Assembly: GCA_020635655.1 (NCBI GenBank)
Contig: JACJZI010000006.1
Location: forward strand, 62,001-126,000
From: Flavobacteriales bacterium
GTDB taxonomy: Bacteria; Bacteroidota; Bacteroidia; Flavobacteriales_F; PHOS-HE28
Length of the DNA stretch: 64,000 nucleotides
Direction: 5' to 3'
Shown here: one piece after another, positions 26,451 through 35,519 of the stretch
Numbering within the stretch: position 1 is the stretch's first letter
Layout: every line of letters begins with the position of its first letter
The notes under the pieces: generated by a model
What the model was told of the DNA's origin: nothing
Seen by the model: the letters and a program-made list of their open reading frames with translations, nothing else
Databases searched by the model: none
Program-made: the position numbers and the translations under genes

Positions 26451-26476
26451 GGCCGTCCCGCTCTCGCGGGACGGCC
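26451..26476 (-). other. Strong GC hairpin between tuf and tRNA-Trp
   Basis: GGCCGTCCCGC / GCGGGACGGCC, a perfect 11-bp stem with a 4-nt loop, 24 bases after the tuf stop. No U run follows in the transcribed direction, so it may stabilise or mark processing of the tuf mRNA from the downstream tRNA rather than terminate. Confidence 0.6.
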
Positions 26477-26499
26477 CCACCAACACGGGTCGATATCCC

Positions 26500-27687
<1,188 letters not shown>

Positions 27688-27787
27688 TGTCGTTCGGTCG
27701 TTTGTTGTTCTTCTTTGACTATCGGTCCTAACACCTTTCTGTACCAGCCGTTCGCTGAACGGGCCATTCGCGATCGCCTGTTCTTGG

Positions 27788-27859
<72 letters not shown>

Positions 27860-27943
27860 TGGTCGGGCGAGGACCCCTCTGGTCGTCACCGGTTCCCCGG
27901 TGGCGCCGCCGATGCCCTTCTTTCGTCGGGCCGCGGAGTGGAG

Positions 27944-28016
27944 AGCGGGAGACGAGACTCGAACCCGCGACATTCAGCTTGGAAGGCTGATGCTCTACCA
28001 ACTGAGCTACTCCCGC
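27944..28016 (-). tRNA. tRNA-Gly (TCC)
   Basis: 73 nt. Acceptor stem GCGGGAG/CTCCCGC, anticodon TCC within CCTTCCAAGC, D arm AGCTCAGTTGGTAGAGC and T arm GGGTTCGAGTC. Confidence 0.97.
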
Positions 28017-28073
28017 TTGTTGCCGTTGGGCCCTCATCCCGCCTGGTCGGTTCCCTGATCGGCTCCGTTCTGG

Positions 28074-28156
28074 TGGGGAGAGCAGGATTCGAACCTACGA
28101 AGTCGTATGACAACAGATTTACAGTCTGCCCCCGTTGGCCGCTTGGGTATCTCCCC
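28074..28156 (-). tRNA. tRNA-Tyr (GTA)
   Basis: 83 nt with a long variable arm, as expected for a class II tRNA-Tyr. Acceptor stem GGGGAGA/TCTCCCC, anticodon GTA within ACTGTAAATC. Confidence 0.97.
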
Positions 28157-28170
28157 AGGTCAACGTACGG

Positions 28171-28244
28171 AGCCAATGGAGGGACTCGAACCCCCGACCG
28201 GCTGATTACAAATCAGCTGCTCTGGCCAGCTGAGCTACATTGGC
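28171..28244 (-). tRNA. tRNA-Thr (TGT)
   Basis: 74 nt. Acceptor stem GCCAATG/CATTGGC, anticodon TGT within GATTTGTAATC. First gene of the tRNA-tuf transcript, about 68 bases after the promoter -7 box. Confidence 0.97.
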
Positions 28245-28312
28245 AGGTACAGCAAGGAAAAGAACGCACCTTCTCCCCCCTTCCGGATCAGTGACCCTGG
28301 AAATTGGGCCTG

Positions 28313-28343
28313 CAAATGTAGTAAGAATACCATCCGCTACAAA
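28313..28343 (-). promoter_or_regulatory. Promoter of the tRNA-tuf transcript
   Basis: On the minus strand TTTG (28340-28343) is followed after exactly 19 bases by TACATTTG (28313-28320), a full match to the Bacteroidota housekeeping consensus. The TTTG box lies between and touches the terminator hairpin of the preceding hpf gene. Strength and position fit transcription of the tRNAs and tuf. Confidence 0.85.
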
Positions 28344-28344
28344 C

Positions 28345-28377
28345 GATCGGGGCTGCGAAGATCCGCAGCCCCTGATC
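28345..28377 (-). terminator. Terminator hairpin after hpf
   Basis: GATCGGGGCTGCG pairs with CGCAGCCCCTGATC (one bulge) in a 13-bp stem. On the minus strand it is followed by only a short T tract (GTTTG), which partly overlaps the -33 box of the tRNA promoter. A second smaller hairpin lies at 28385-28404. Confidence 0.65.
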
Positions 28378-28418
28378 CGATGACGGCCGTTCGTCCCAAC
28401 GGCCTTCATCCGCCTTGT

Positions 28419-28724
28419 TCAAGAAGCCTTGCGCAGACGCGGCTTGGCCCGCAGCAACTGGCGACGGAGCGCCTCGGCCGTCTGATCGGCGGCCTCCTCG
28501 AAGCTCTTTCCCTGACGCTTGGCGAACAATTCCTTCCCCGGGATGTTCATCCGCACCTCGACGACCTTGTTCTCCCTGTTCTGGCTGTCATGCTCCAATC
28601 GGAGATAGACCTCCCCATCGATGATCCGGTCATGGTATTGGTTCAATTTGTCCAGCTTCTCCCGAACGAATCGTTGCAGCTTGACGTCAGCGTCGAAATG
28701 GATCGAATGCACGTTCACGTTCAT
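28419..28724 (-). CDS. hpf: Ribosome hibernation-promoting factor, short form (HPF/YfiA)
   Basis: 101 residues from ATG 28724 (MNVNVHSIHFDAD); a TTG at 28730 overlapping the xerC stop is an alternative. The beta-alpha-beta fold with SIHFDAD at the N-terminus and a basic C-terminus matches short HPF/RaiA proteins. Such proteins bind the decoding centre of idle ribosomes. The length lacks the dimerising C-terminal domain of long HPF. It follows xerC by two bases and belongs to the rpsU-xerC-hpf transcript. Confidence 0.93.
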   Translation of the reverse strand: MNVNVHSIHFDADVKLQRFVREKLDKLNQYHDRIIDGEVYLRLEHDSQNRENKVVEVRMNIPGKELFAKRQGKSFEEAADQTAEALRRQLLRAKPRLRKAS

Positions 28725-28726
28725 CT

Positions 28727-29650
28727 TCAATGTTCTTTTGGGTTCGTTCCTGATCCCCGTGCCCCCCCACGTGGGTGGGCCTGGGCATGCACACTGCGGA
28801 GCTTCTCCACCGTATTGTGCGTATAGACCTGTGTTGCCGCCAATCCTGCGTGACCGAGCAGTTCCTTCACCGCATTGAGGTCGGCGCCATGTTCGAGCAT
28901 GTGCGTGGCGAACGTGTGCCGGAGCACGTGGGGACTTTTCTTTCCCTGGGTGGTCACCCCTCGAAGATAATGATCCACGAGTCGTTGTACGCTCCGACGT
29001 GACAGGGGTTTCCCGGAAGGCCCCAGCAACAGGGGTTGCGGTGCTCCGGGATCACCTGGACAAGCGGGTCGCACCTTCAAGTAGGCTTCCAGGGCATCGA
29101 GGATGGCCGGCCCGACCGGTATGATGCGTTCCTTGCTCCGCTTCCCCAACACCCGTACGGTGGCCCGGGCGGGGTCGATGGCTCCAAGGGTCAACCCGAT
29201 CAATTCCGCAAGGCGCATCCCGGTCCCATAGAACAGTTCCATGATGAGCCGGTCGCGCACCGCGCGTTCGTCCCGCGGGCTTTCCAAGGACGCGAAAAGC
29301 TCCGAAACCCGCGGTTCGGTGATGAATTCCGGCAGGCGGCCCCTCGTCCTGGGAGGGTCGATCAGGGCCGTCGGGTCCGTCGGGACGGAACCCGTGGTGC
29401 GTGCGAACCGATAGAAGGCGCGCAACGCGCTGAGCTTGCGGTTCACGGTGCGGGGCTGGTCACCGGCCCCCATCAGATGCATCATCCATCCGCGCACCGC
29501 GCGGTGGTCCGCATTTTCCGGGCCATCGAGACGCAGCTCACCGGAGAGATACCGTGCATACTGCTCCAGGTCCCGCCGATAGGCCTGGACGGTGTGGGGA
29601 CTGTACCTTTTCTCGTAGGTGAGGTGTTCCAGGAAGCGATCCAGGAGCAT
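28727..29650 (-). CDS. xerC: Tyrosine recombinase XerC/XerD family
   Basis: 307 residues. An N-terminal SAM-like DNA-binding domain (~1-95) precedes the catalytic domain. The catalytic set is complete: Arg146 (GTGMRLAEL), Lys170, His241 and Arg244 (HVLRHTFATH), His267 (LLGHAGL) and Tyr276. Length and a conserved chromosomal position between rpsU and hpf indicate the housekeeping recombinase that resolves chromosome dimers with a partner Xer protein at dif, rather than a mobile integrase. Whether it is XerC or XerD cannot be settled from the sequence alone. Confidence 0.92.
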   Translation of the reverse strand: MLLDRFLEHLTYEKRYSPHTVQAYRRDLEQYARYLSGELRLDGPENADHRAVRGWMMHLMGAGDQPRTVNRKLSALRAFYRFARTTGSVPTDPTALIDPPRTRGRLPEFITEPRVSELFASLESPRDERAVRDRLIMELFYGTGMRLAELIGLTLGAIDPARATVRVLGKRSKERIIPVGPAILDALEAYLKVRPACPGDPGAPQPLLLGPSGKPLSRRSVQRLVDHYLRGVTTQGKKSPHVLRHTFATHMLEHGADLNAVKELLGHAGLAATQVYTHNTVEKLRSVHAQAHPRGGARGSGTNPKEH

Positions 29651-29711
29651 GGGAACAAAATAGGCGAAAAGCCCGCGGACCCTTCGCCTACACTACGGAC
29701 CGGTGAGCGGT

Positions 29712-29903
29712 TTATTGCTCGTCCGACTGCATCTTGGCCTTGTAGGCCGCGCGGATGACCTCCTTGCGCCGCTGCACTGAAGCCTTGGTGTAGCTCTGGC
29801 GCTTGCGGAGCGCACGCATCGTTCCGGTACGCTCGAACTTCTTCTTGAACTTCTTCAGCGCCTTGTCGATGCTTTCGCCTTCCTTGACGGGGATGATGAG
29901 CAT
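29712..29903 (-). CDS. rpsU: Ribosomal protein bS21
   Basis: 63 residues, highly basic, with the bS21 pattern (MLIIPVKEGESIDKALKKF ... RRKEVIRAAYKAK). It has its own strong promoter with a leader of about 20 nt and no clear Shine-Dalgarno. In Bacteroidota bS21 is implicated in sequestering the anti-Shine-Dalgarno, so expression here may be self-sensing; that is family knowledge, not visible here. It leads the xerC-hpf operon. Confidence 0.97.
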   Translation of the reverse strand: MLIIPVKEGESIDKALKKFKKKFERTGTMRALRKRQSYTKASVQRRKEVIRAAYKAKMQSDEQ

Positions 29904-29929
29904 GTTCCTCGTTTCTTCTTAAGGGGCTG

Positions 29930-29960
29930 CAAAGGTAATGGGATCCCGGGAAGTTGCAAA
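29930..29960 (-). promoter_or_regulatory. Promoter of rpsU-xerC-hpf
   Basis: On the minus strand TTTG (29957-29960), 19 bases, then TACCTTTG (29930-29937): a full consensus match. The transcript would start near 29923, about 20 nt before the rpsU ATG. Confidence 0.85.
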
Positions 29961-29988
29961 TCGTTCAACAGGCAGCGGTCCGCTCTTC

Positions 29989-31137
29989 CTAGGCACCCTG
30001 AAGCACCTGTCGGCCGATGACCAGCTTCTGGATCTCGCTCGTCCCCTCTCCGATCGTGCAAAGCTTGCTGTCCCGGTAGAACTTCTCCACGGGGAAATCC
30101 TTGGTGTAGCCGTAACCGCCGAAGATCTGGACGGCCTCGTTGCTGGCCCACACCGCCACTTCGCTGGCGTAGTACTTGGCCATGGCGCTCTGCTTGGTGA
30201 CCTTTTGTCCCCGGTTCTTCAGATCAGCGGCCTGGGTGGTGAGCAGCTCCGCGGCCTCGATGCGGGTGGCCATGTCGGCCAACTTGAATCCGATGGCCTG
30301 GAAATTGGCGATGGGCTGGCCGAATTGCTCACGCTCCTGGGCGTATTTCAAGCTGGCATCGAATGCGCCCTTGGCGATCCCCAGGCTCAAGGCCGCAATG
30401 CTGATCCTGCCACCGTCCAACACCTTCATCGCCTGCTTGAAGCCCTCACCCACTTTGCCAAGCACGTTCGCTTCAGGCACCCGGCAATCCTCAAAGATGA
30501 CCTCGGCGGTCTCGCTGGCACGCATGCCGAGCTTGTTCTCCTTCTTGCCGGCCTTCAGCCCCGGGGTCCCACGCTCGATGACAAAGGCCGTCATGCCATT
30601 GCTGTCCAGCAGTTCGCCCGTGCGCACGATCGCCACCACCACATCGCTGCTGATCCCATGCGTGATCCAGCATTTCGTGCCGTTCAGGACCCAATCCCCA
30701 CCATCCCGCTTTGCCGTGCATTTCATGCGCATGGCGTCGCTGCCGGTGTTCGGTTCGGTGAGCGCCCAGGCACCGAGCCATTCGCCCATGGCCAGCTTGG
30801 GCAACCATCGCTGCTTCTGATCCTCATCGCCGAATTGAAGGATATGCCCCGTGCAGAGCGAATTGTGGGCGGCCACGCTCAATCCCACGGAGCCGCAAAC
30901 ACGACCCACCTCGGTCAGTACCGATACATATTCCTGGTATCCCAGTCCCGCACCTCCGTAAGCGTGGGGGACGAGCACGCCCAGGAGCCCTGCCGGTCCG
31001 AATTGCTCCTTGAGCAGTTCGACCGGCAGATGTTGGGCCTCATCCCACTCCATCAGGTGAGGTCGCAGGTGCTTTTCCACCAGGTCGCGCGTGGTCTGCT
31101 CAACAAGCGTTCGGTTCTCGGATGCGGTCAGGTCCAT
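29989..31137 (-). CDS. Acyl-CoA dehydrogenase
   Basis: 382 residues. The N-terminal helical, middle beta (ALTEPNTGSD, WITHG) and C-terminal helical domains of the flavoenzyme family are complete. The probable catalytic base is Glu364 in IGEGTSEIQ, the position used by short-chain and short/branched-chain dehydrogenases. It oxidises an acyl-CoA to the enoyl-CoA with FAD, passing electrons to ETF. Chain-length preference cannot be told. It starts 3 bases after apt, so it probably shares a transcript with it. Confidence 0.95.
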   Translation of the reverse strand: MDLTASENRTLVEQTTRDLVEKHLRPHLMEWDEAQHLPVELLKEQFGPAGLLGVLVPHAYGGAGLGYQEYVSVLTEVGRVCGSVGLSVAAHNSLCTGHILQFGDEDQKQRWLPKLAMGEWLGAWALTEPNTGSDAMRMKCTAKRDGGDWVLNGTKCWITHGISSDVVVAIVRTGELLDSNGMTAFVIERGTPGLKAGKKENKLGMRASETAEVIFEDCRVPEANVLGKVGEGFKQAMKVLDGGRISIAALSLGIAKGAFDASLKYAQEREQFGQPIANFQAIGFKLADMATRIEAAELLTTQAADLKNRGQKVTKQSAMAKYYASEVAVWASNEAVQIFGGYGYTKDFPVEKFYRDSKLCTIGEGTSEIQKLVIGRQVLQGA

Positions 31138-31140
31138 GGA

Positions 31141-31674
31141 TCAAAAGGAAATGAGCCTGTGAATGCCCGCGTGAAAGGGCTCCAGGCGTTCGGCGCCCCC
31201 AAGGGCGGTCAATTCGATAAGGAAGCTGAACCCGGCAAGCTCACCTCCCTGCTGGCGGATGAGCTCGGCCGTCGCGGCTGCCGTGCCACCCGTGGCCAGC
31301 AGGTCATCGTGCACCAGGACGCGCATCCCGGGCCGCACGACGTCCACATGCATCTCGATCTCTGCGGACCCGTACTCGAGTTCGTATTTGTAAGCCACCG
31401 TCCGATAGGGCAGCTTGCCCTTCTTCCGGACCGTGATGAACGGTACGCCCATTCGGAGCGCGAGCGGCATGCCGAAGAGGAAGCCACGGCTCTCGATACC
31501 GGCGATGGCATCGACGTGCTCTCCTTCCAGCGCCTTCAGGAAGCCATCGACCACGGCAAGGCTAAGGCCGGGATCCTCCATCACGGGGGTGATATCCCGG
31601 AACAAAATGCCCGGCTTGGGAAAGTCGGGCACCGAGCGGATCGCTTGCTCCAATCGACTGCGCAGGTCGGTCAC
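31141..31674 (-). CDS. apt: Adenine phosphoribosyltransferase
   Basis: 177 residues from a GTG start that overlaps the upstream stop (GTGA). FPKPGILFRDITPV at the N-terminus and the PRPP-binding loop VLVHDDLLATGGTA (~118-131) are diagnostic. It salvages adenine to AMP using PRPP, in the cytosol. The gene is coupled to the HhH gene upstream and followed at once by the acyl-CoA dehydrogenase. Confidence 0.97.
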   Translation of the reverse strand: MTDLRSRLEQAIRSVPDFPKPGILFRDITPVMEDPGLSLAVVDGFLKALEGEHVDAIAGIESRGFLFGMPLALRMGVPFITVRKKGKLPYRTVAYKYELEYGSAEIEMHVDVVRPGMRVLVHDDLLATGGTAAATAELIRQQGGELAGFSFLIELTALGGAERLEPFHAGIHRLISF

Positions 31675-32636
31675 TCCAATGAAAAATAGGGCGCAAGTTT
31701 ACGGAACCGCTCCGGATCCAGGGCCTTGCAGTTGCGGACCTCATCCAATGTATGAAATGGGCCGTGCAGTTCGCGATAGGCGATCAGGGCTTTGGCAAGC
31801 GGCCACTTGACATAGGGGTGGGCGGCCAACTCCTCCACGCTGCATCGGTTGAGCGGGATGGTACGAATGGCGAATGTGTCGATGGCCAGGTATGGAATGG
31901 ATCGCTCGAGCATTTCCTCCCTGCCCTGGATCACATACACCTCACGGAGCTGGTCGATGTCGTGGTATCCGCCCAGTCGATCGCGATAGCGCAGGATACC
32001 GCGGGCGAAGGCCGGGCCGATGCCGGGCAGTGCCACCAGGTCCGCGCTATCGCAGCTGTTCAACTCGATCGGTGCAAGCGTTCGGGAGGTCCGCTCATGG
32101 TAGTCCCTGGTACGTGCCGTATCCCGGCGAGCATCACCCTGCCCGTAGCCCCTTCGTCGCTCGAGGGACGCCTCATGGTTCGTGATGCGGACGAACGGGC
32201 GCAAACGCTCGACCTGATCGGGATGGAGCGCTCGAAGCCGCCCCAGGTCCTCTGGGCGATGGAAACGTCCACCTGCCTCCCTGTACCGCACGACCGCTTT
32301 CGCCTGTTTCCTTGAAAGTCCCAGGCGCATCCATCCATCCGCATCGATCGTGTTCGGATCGAATGTGAACAGCTCGGAGTTGTCATGGGCCCGTGGAGCT
32401 TCCGGATCGGCTGCTCGCCTTTCAATGTTCGCAAGACCGTCCGCAGCAGCACGGTCCGATGCCCATCGTTCGGCGCGGGCAAGGATCTCGGACATGTCCA
32501 AGTCGCTCGGCATCCGATCCTGGGCCTGGATGATGAAATAACCTTGGACCAGCATGATCATCACCAGCAACACCGCCCCCTTCCGCTCCGCACTGTGGAG
32601 CGTCAGTACATCCTTGATCCGTTCGCGCAAGGCCAT
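31671..32636 (-). CDS. Helix-hairpin-helix domain protein with one membrane anchor
   Basis: 321 residues. One hydrophobic segment at ~20-40 is followed by a charged linker and at least three ComEA-like helix-hairpin-helix units (~90-150, ~190-245 with ALPGIGPAFARGILRYRD, ~260-318 with HPYVKWPLAKALIAYRE). Such repeats bind DNA without sequence specificity. The anchor suggests an exported or periplasm-facing protein, as with ComEA in DNA uptake; this family (DUF655/ComEA-like in Bacteroidota) has no firm function. Its stop overlaps the apt start. Confidence 0.85.
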   Translation of the reverse strand: MALRERIKDVLTLHSAERKGAVLLVMIMLVQGYFIIQAQDRMPSDLDMSEILARAERWASDRAAADGLANIERRAADPEAPRAHDNSELFTFDPNTIDADGWMRLGLSRKQAKAVVRYREAGGRFHRPEDLGRLRALHPDQVERLRPFVRITNHEASLERRRGYGQGDARRDTARTRDYHERTSRTLAPIELNSCDSADLVALPGIGPAFARGILRYRDRLGGYHDIDQLREVYVIQGREEMLERSIPYLAIDTFAIRTIPLNRCSVEELAAHPYVKWPLAKALIAYRELHGPFHTLDEVRNCKALDPERFRKLAPYFSLE

Positions 32637-32667
32637 CCTCCCAGAAATGGCGTAAGGACCTCCGTGA

Positions 32668-32811
32668 TCAACGGGGCTCCTCGTCGTTCTCGCTGTAGCT
32701 GTCGGGTTCGGGTTTGGGCTTCGTGGTGAGCACCAGGTAGAAGAAGTAACCGGTGATGCAGATGACCGCGACCTGCACGATCACCATCAGGGTGGTAGCC
32801 GATCCGTTCAT
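32668..32811 (-). CDS. Small single-helix protein, MetS-like NSS transporter partner
   Basis: 47 residues: one transmembrane helix (~7-30, VIVQVAVICITGYFFYLVL) and a short acidic tail. The start codon overlaps the stop of the NSS transporter gene (ATGA), so the two are translationally coupled. Small one-helix subunits downstream of NSS transporters are known from the MetP-MetS methionine/alanine importer; the same role is inferred. Too short to be identified by sequence alone. Confidence 0.7.
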   Translation of the reverse strand: MNGSATTLMVIVQVAVICITGYFFYLVLTTKPKPEPDSYSENDEEPR

Positions 32812-34478
32812 GCGGTGGTGGCTTTGGCGGCCCGTCGGCGCGCGGAAAAGAAGACCAGCAGACAGAGGCCGAGGAAGGTGAAGGTAAGAATGCCCCGGGC
32901 CAGGTTGGCGAAGAAGATGCGCTGTCGAATGCCATCGGCCGTCACCGGGTCGGTGGCGGCATGCAACTGGGCGTAAAGGCCCGCATTGGTGATCTGCTTG
33001 ATGATCGACGAATTGTCCAACGACCAGCCATTCCCGGTGAACAGGCCCTGCATGGCGCCCTGCCAGTCGTTGTCCAGCGGTGTGAAGAGCGAGCCCAGGA
33101 AGACCAGGGCGAGCAATACCGGAGTGATGTACTTGATGATGTATTTGTAGATGACCGGCACACGGATATCCGCGCCTTCGTTCAGTTCGGACCAACCACG
33201 GTCCATGCCGAGCACCCAGGCGAAGAGCACGACCTCGGCGAGCGCGAACACGACCAGGCTGACCGTTCCCGCCCAATAGTCGTACTCATCGAACACGCCC
33301 TGTTGAAAGAAGAACACGGTGGGCAGGCCGAGCAGCAGCACGATCAGCCCGAAGCTCCAGGCCCCACGTTTCCTCCCCCAATCGAACTCATCACGCATGA
33401 AACCCATCCAGGGCGTGCCCATGGCGAGCGAGGAGGTGATCCCCGCGAAGAAGAGCAACCCGAACCACATCACCCCGGCCATCGTGGCCAGGAACGGACC
33501 CCATTTTTCGAAGAGGAAGGGCATGGTCTGAAAGGCCATGCCGAACCCGGCGTTGTCCTTCACCCAATCCAGACCGAGGTATCCGGCGGCGATGGGGATC
33601 ACGATGGAACTGCCCAACACCACTTCGACGAACTCGTTCATGAACCCGGCGCTGACGGCGTTCAAGGCGATATCGTCCTTGCTGCGCACGTAGGCCGCAT
33701 AACAGTGGATGGTGCCCATGCCCACGCTCAGGGTGAAGAAGATCTGCCCTGCCGCCGCCAGCCAGACCTTGGGGTCACTGAGCGAACCGAACTGGGGCGT
33801 CCACAGGAAGTTCAGCCCGTCCCACGCACTCGCCATGGGCACTTCGGCACTTGCACCGGTCGTGCCCAGCGTGAGACCGCGCAGGGCCAGGAACGCTCCG
33901 AAAGCGATCAACAGTGGCATCCCGATCTTGGCGGCCCGCTCCACACCCTTCAGACCGCGACTGAGGATGTAGGTGTTCAGTGCCAGGCAGAGGATGTAGA
34001 AGACGACCGCCTCGTAGGGGATCCCCGTGGTCGAGTGGGCCACGTCCACGTACTTGGTGAAGAAATCCGCCACATCGGTCTGGGAGAGCCCGCGGAACGT
34101 GCCCATGATGCTGTGCAGCACGTAGCTCATGGTCCAGCTCTCGATGTAGCAGTAGTAGGCCGCGACACCGATGTTGGTGAAGATGCCGAACACACCGAAG
34201 TACTTCCAGAAGTTGCGGCGCGTCATGCTGTCCAGGATGTACGGCGTGCTGTGGTTGCCCTGGCGACCTCCGAAGCGGCCCATGCTCCATTCCACCCAGA
34301 GCAGGGGGATGCCCATCAGCAGGAAACAAACGAGATATGGGATGATGAACGCACCTCCCCCGTTGTTCACCGCCTGCACCGGGAACCGCAGGAAGTTGCC
34401 CAGACCGACGGCATTGCCTGCCATGGCCAGGATGAGCCCGACCCGTGTACCCCAGCTTTCCTTCTCTTTCGCGGCCAT
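32808..34478 (-). CDS. Sodium-dependent NSS-family amino acid transporter
   Basis: 556 residues from ATG 34478 (MAAKEKESWGTRVG); a longer in-frame start at 34535 adds 19 atypical residues. About 12 transmembrane helices; the NSS signature GLILAMAGNAVGLGNFLRFP in helix 1 carries the sodium and substrate site. Family members import amino acids or related compounds with Na+. The small coupled partner downstream argues for a MetP-like importer, perhaps of methionine or alanine, but the substrate is not proven. Confidence 0.93.
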   Translation of the reverse strand: MAAKEKESWGTRVGLILAMAGNAVGLGNFLRFPVQAVNNGGGAFIIPYLVCFLLMGIPLLWVEWSMGRFGGRQGNHSTPYILDSMTRRNFWKYFGVFGIFTNIGVAAYYCYIESWTMSYVLHSIMGTFRGLSQTDVADFFTKYVDVAHSTTGIPYEAVVFYILCLALNTYILSRGLKGVERAAKIGMPLLIAFGAFLALRGLTLGTTGASAEVPMASAWDGLNFLWTPQFGSLSDPKVWLAAAGQIFFTLSVGMGTIHCYAAYVRSKDDIALNAVSAGFMNEFVEVVLGSSIVIPIAAGYLGLDWVKDNAGFGMAFQTMPFLFEKWGPFLATMAGVMWFGLLFFAGITSSLAMGTPWMGFMRDEFDWGRKRGAWSFGLIVLLLGLPTVFFFQQGVFDEYDYWAGTVSLVVFALAEVVLFAWVLGMDRGWSELNEGADIRVPVIYKYIIKYITPVLLALVFLGSLFTPLDNDWQGAMQGLFTGNGWSLDNSSIIKQITNAGLYAQLHAATDPVTADGIRQRIFFANLARGILTFTFLGLCLLVFFSARRRAAKATTA

Positions 34479-34562
34479 CGTTCGGTATTGGAAAAGGCCA
34501 ATATAGAAGTTGTTCCTCGCAAGGGCGGAGCGCATGGGGTCGCACGCCGCAGATCGGCGATG

Positions 34563-35480
34563 CTAGTGGTCCGTGGCGTGCAGTTGTTCCTTCAGGATCG
34601 CCAGACCCTCCATGAACCCATGCGGCGCATAACCCAGTTCGCGACGGGCCTTTTCCAGAAAAAAGCCAGTGCGCGGAGGACGGCGTGCCGGCTGACCGAG
34701 CGCATCGCTCTTCACCGGGGCAACGATGGCGGTGTCGAGGTCGAAGAAGCGGCCCACCTGCTGCACCAATTCCAGGATGGTCATCCCATCCGGGCCTGAC
34801 AGATTGAAGATACCCGTGGCGCCTTGTTTTGCGATACGGATGCAGCCATCTGCAAGGTCCTCTGCCAATGTGGGCATGCGCCATTGATCGTCCACCACGC
34901 GGATGGGAGCCCCCTTCTCCAAGGCTGCCTTGGCCCAAAGGACCACGTTGCTCCGGCTGAGCCCCGGGGCCACGCCGTATACGATGATCGTTCGTGCGAT
35001 GGCCCATTTCCGCAGGCCACTGTGCATGACGATCCGCTCACCCTCCAGTTTGCTGCGCCCGTATACGCTCAACGGCGCCGGCGTGTCCTGTTCTGAATAG
35101 GGACCACCAAGACCGTCGAAAATGAAGTCCGTGCTGAGGAAGATGAAATGCGCGCCCACCTCCTTCGCCGCTTCGACCAGGTATTGCGTGGCGAGCACGT
35201 TGTGACGATGACAAGCCGGCGGATCGAGCTCGCAGGCATCCACATTGGTCATGGCGGCGGCATGGATGATCGTGGTCGGCCTTGTGGATGTGATCACCTC
35301 CCGGACCCTGTCGGGATCGGTGATGTCCATGGGACGGTATCGGTCCTCAAGTGTGAGCGGCGTGCGGTCGCTTCCCCTTCCCGTCGCGATCAGCTCCACC
35401 TCCGGATCATCCCGCAGCGCTGCGACCAGCTTCTGACCAAGAAGCCCGTTGCTGCCGGTGATCAGGATGCGCAGAGACAC
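34563..35480 (-). CDS. RmlD-like NAD(P)-dependent sugar-nucleotide reductase (SDR family)
   Basis: 305 residues. The nucleotide-binding loop TGSNGLLG (7-14), STDFIFDG, and the active-site YGRSK (Tyr ~139, Lys ~143) mark an extended SDR of the dTDP-4-dehydrorhamnose reductase type. It could act in surface sugar synthesis or as a regulatory methionine adenosyltransferase beta-like protein; no other dTDP-rhamnose genes are in the window, so the true substrate is open. Confidence 0.85.
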   Translation of the reverse strand: MSLRILITGSNGLLGQKLVAALRDDPEVELIATGRGSDRTPLTLEDRYRPMDITDPDRVREVITSTRPTTIIHAAAMTNVDACELDPPACHRHNVLATQYLVEAAKEVGAHFIFLSTDFIFDGLGGPYSEQDTPAPLSVYGRSKLEGERIVMHSGLRKWAIARTIIVYGVAPGLSRSNVVLWAKAALEKGAPIRVVDDQWRMPTLAEDLADGCIRIAKQGATGIFNLSGPDGMTILELVQQVGRFFDLDTAIVAPVKSDALGQPARRPPRTGFFLEKARRELGYAPHGFMEGLAILKEQLHATDH

Positions 35481-35519
35481 GCGCCGAAACTACGACCCGT
35501 GCATCACCGTCAGGCCCGA

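Noticed and set aside
28727..29650. Tyrosine recombinase as a mark of a mobile element
   Set aside because: No attachment-site repeats or cargo; the gene sits in the conserved rpsU-xerC-hpf cluster and has the size of a housekeeping Xer protein.
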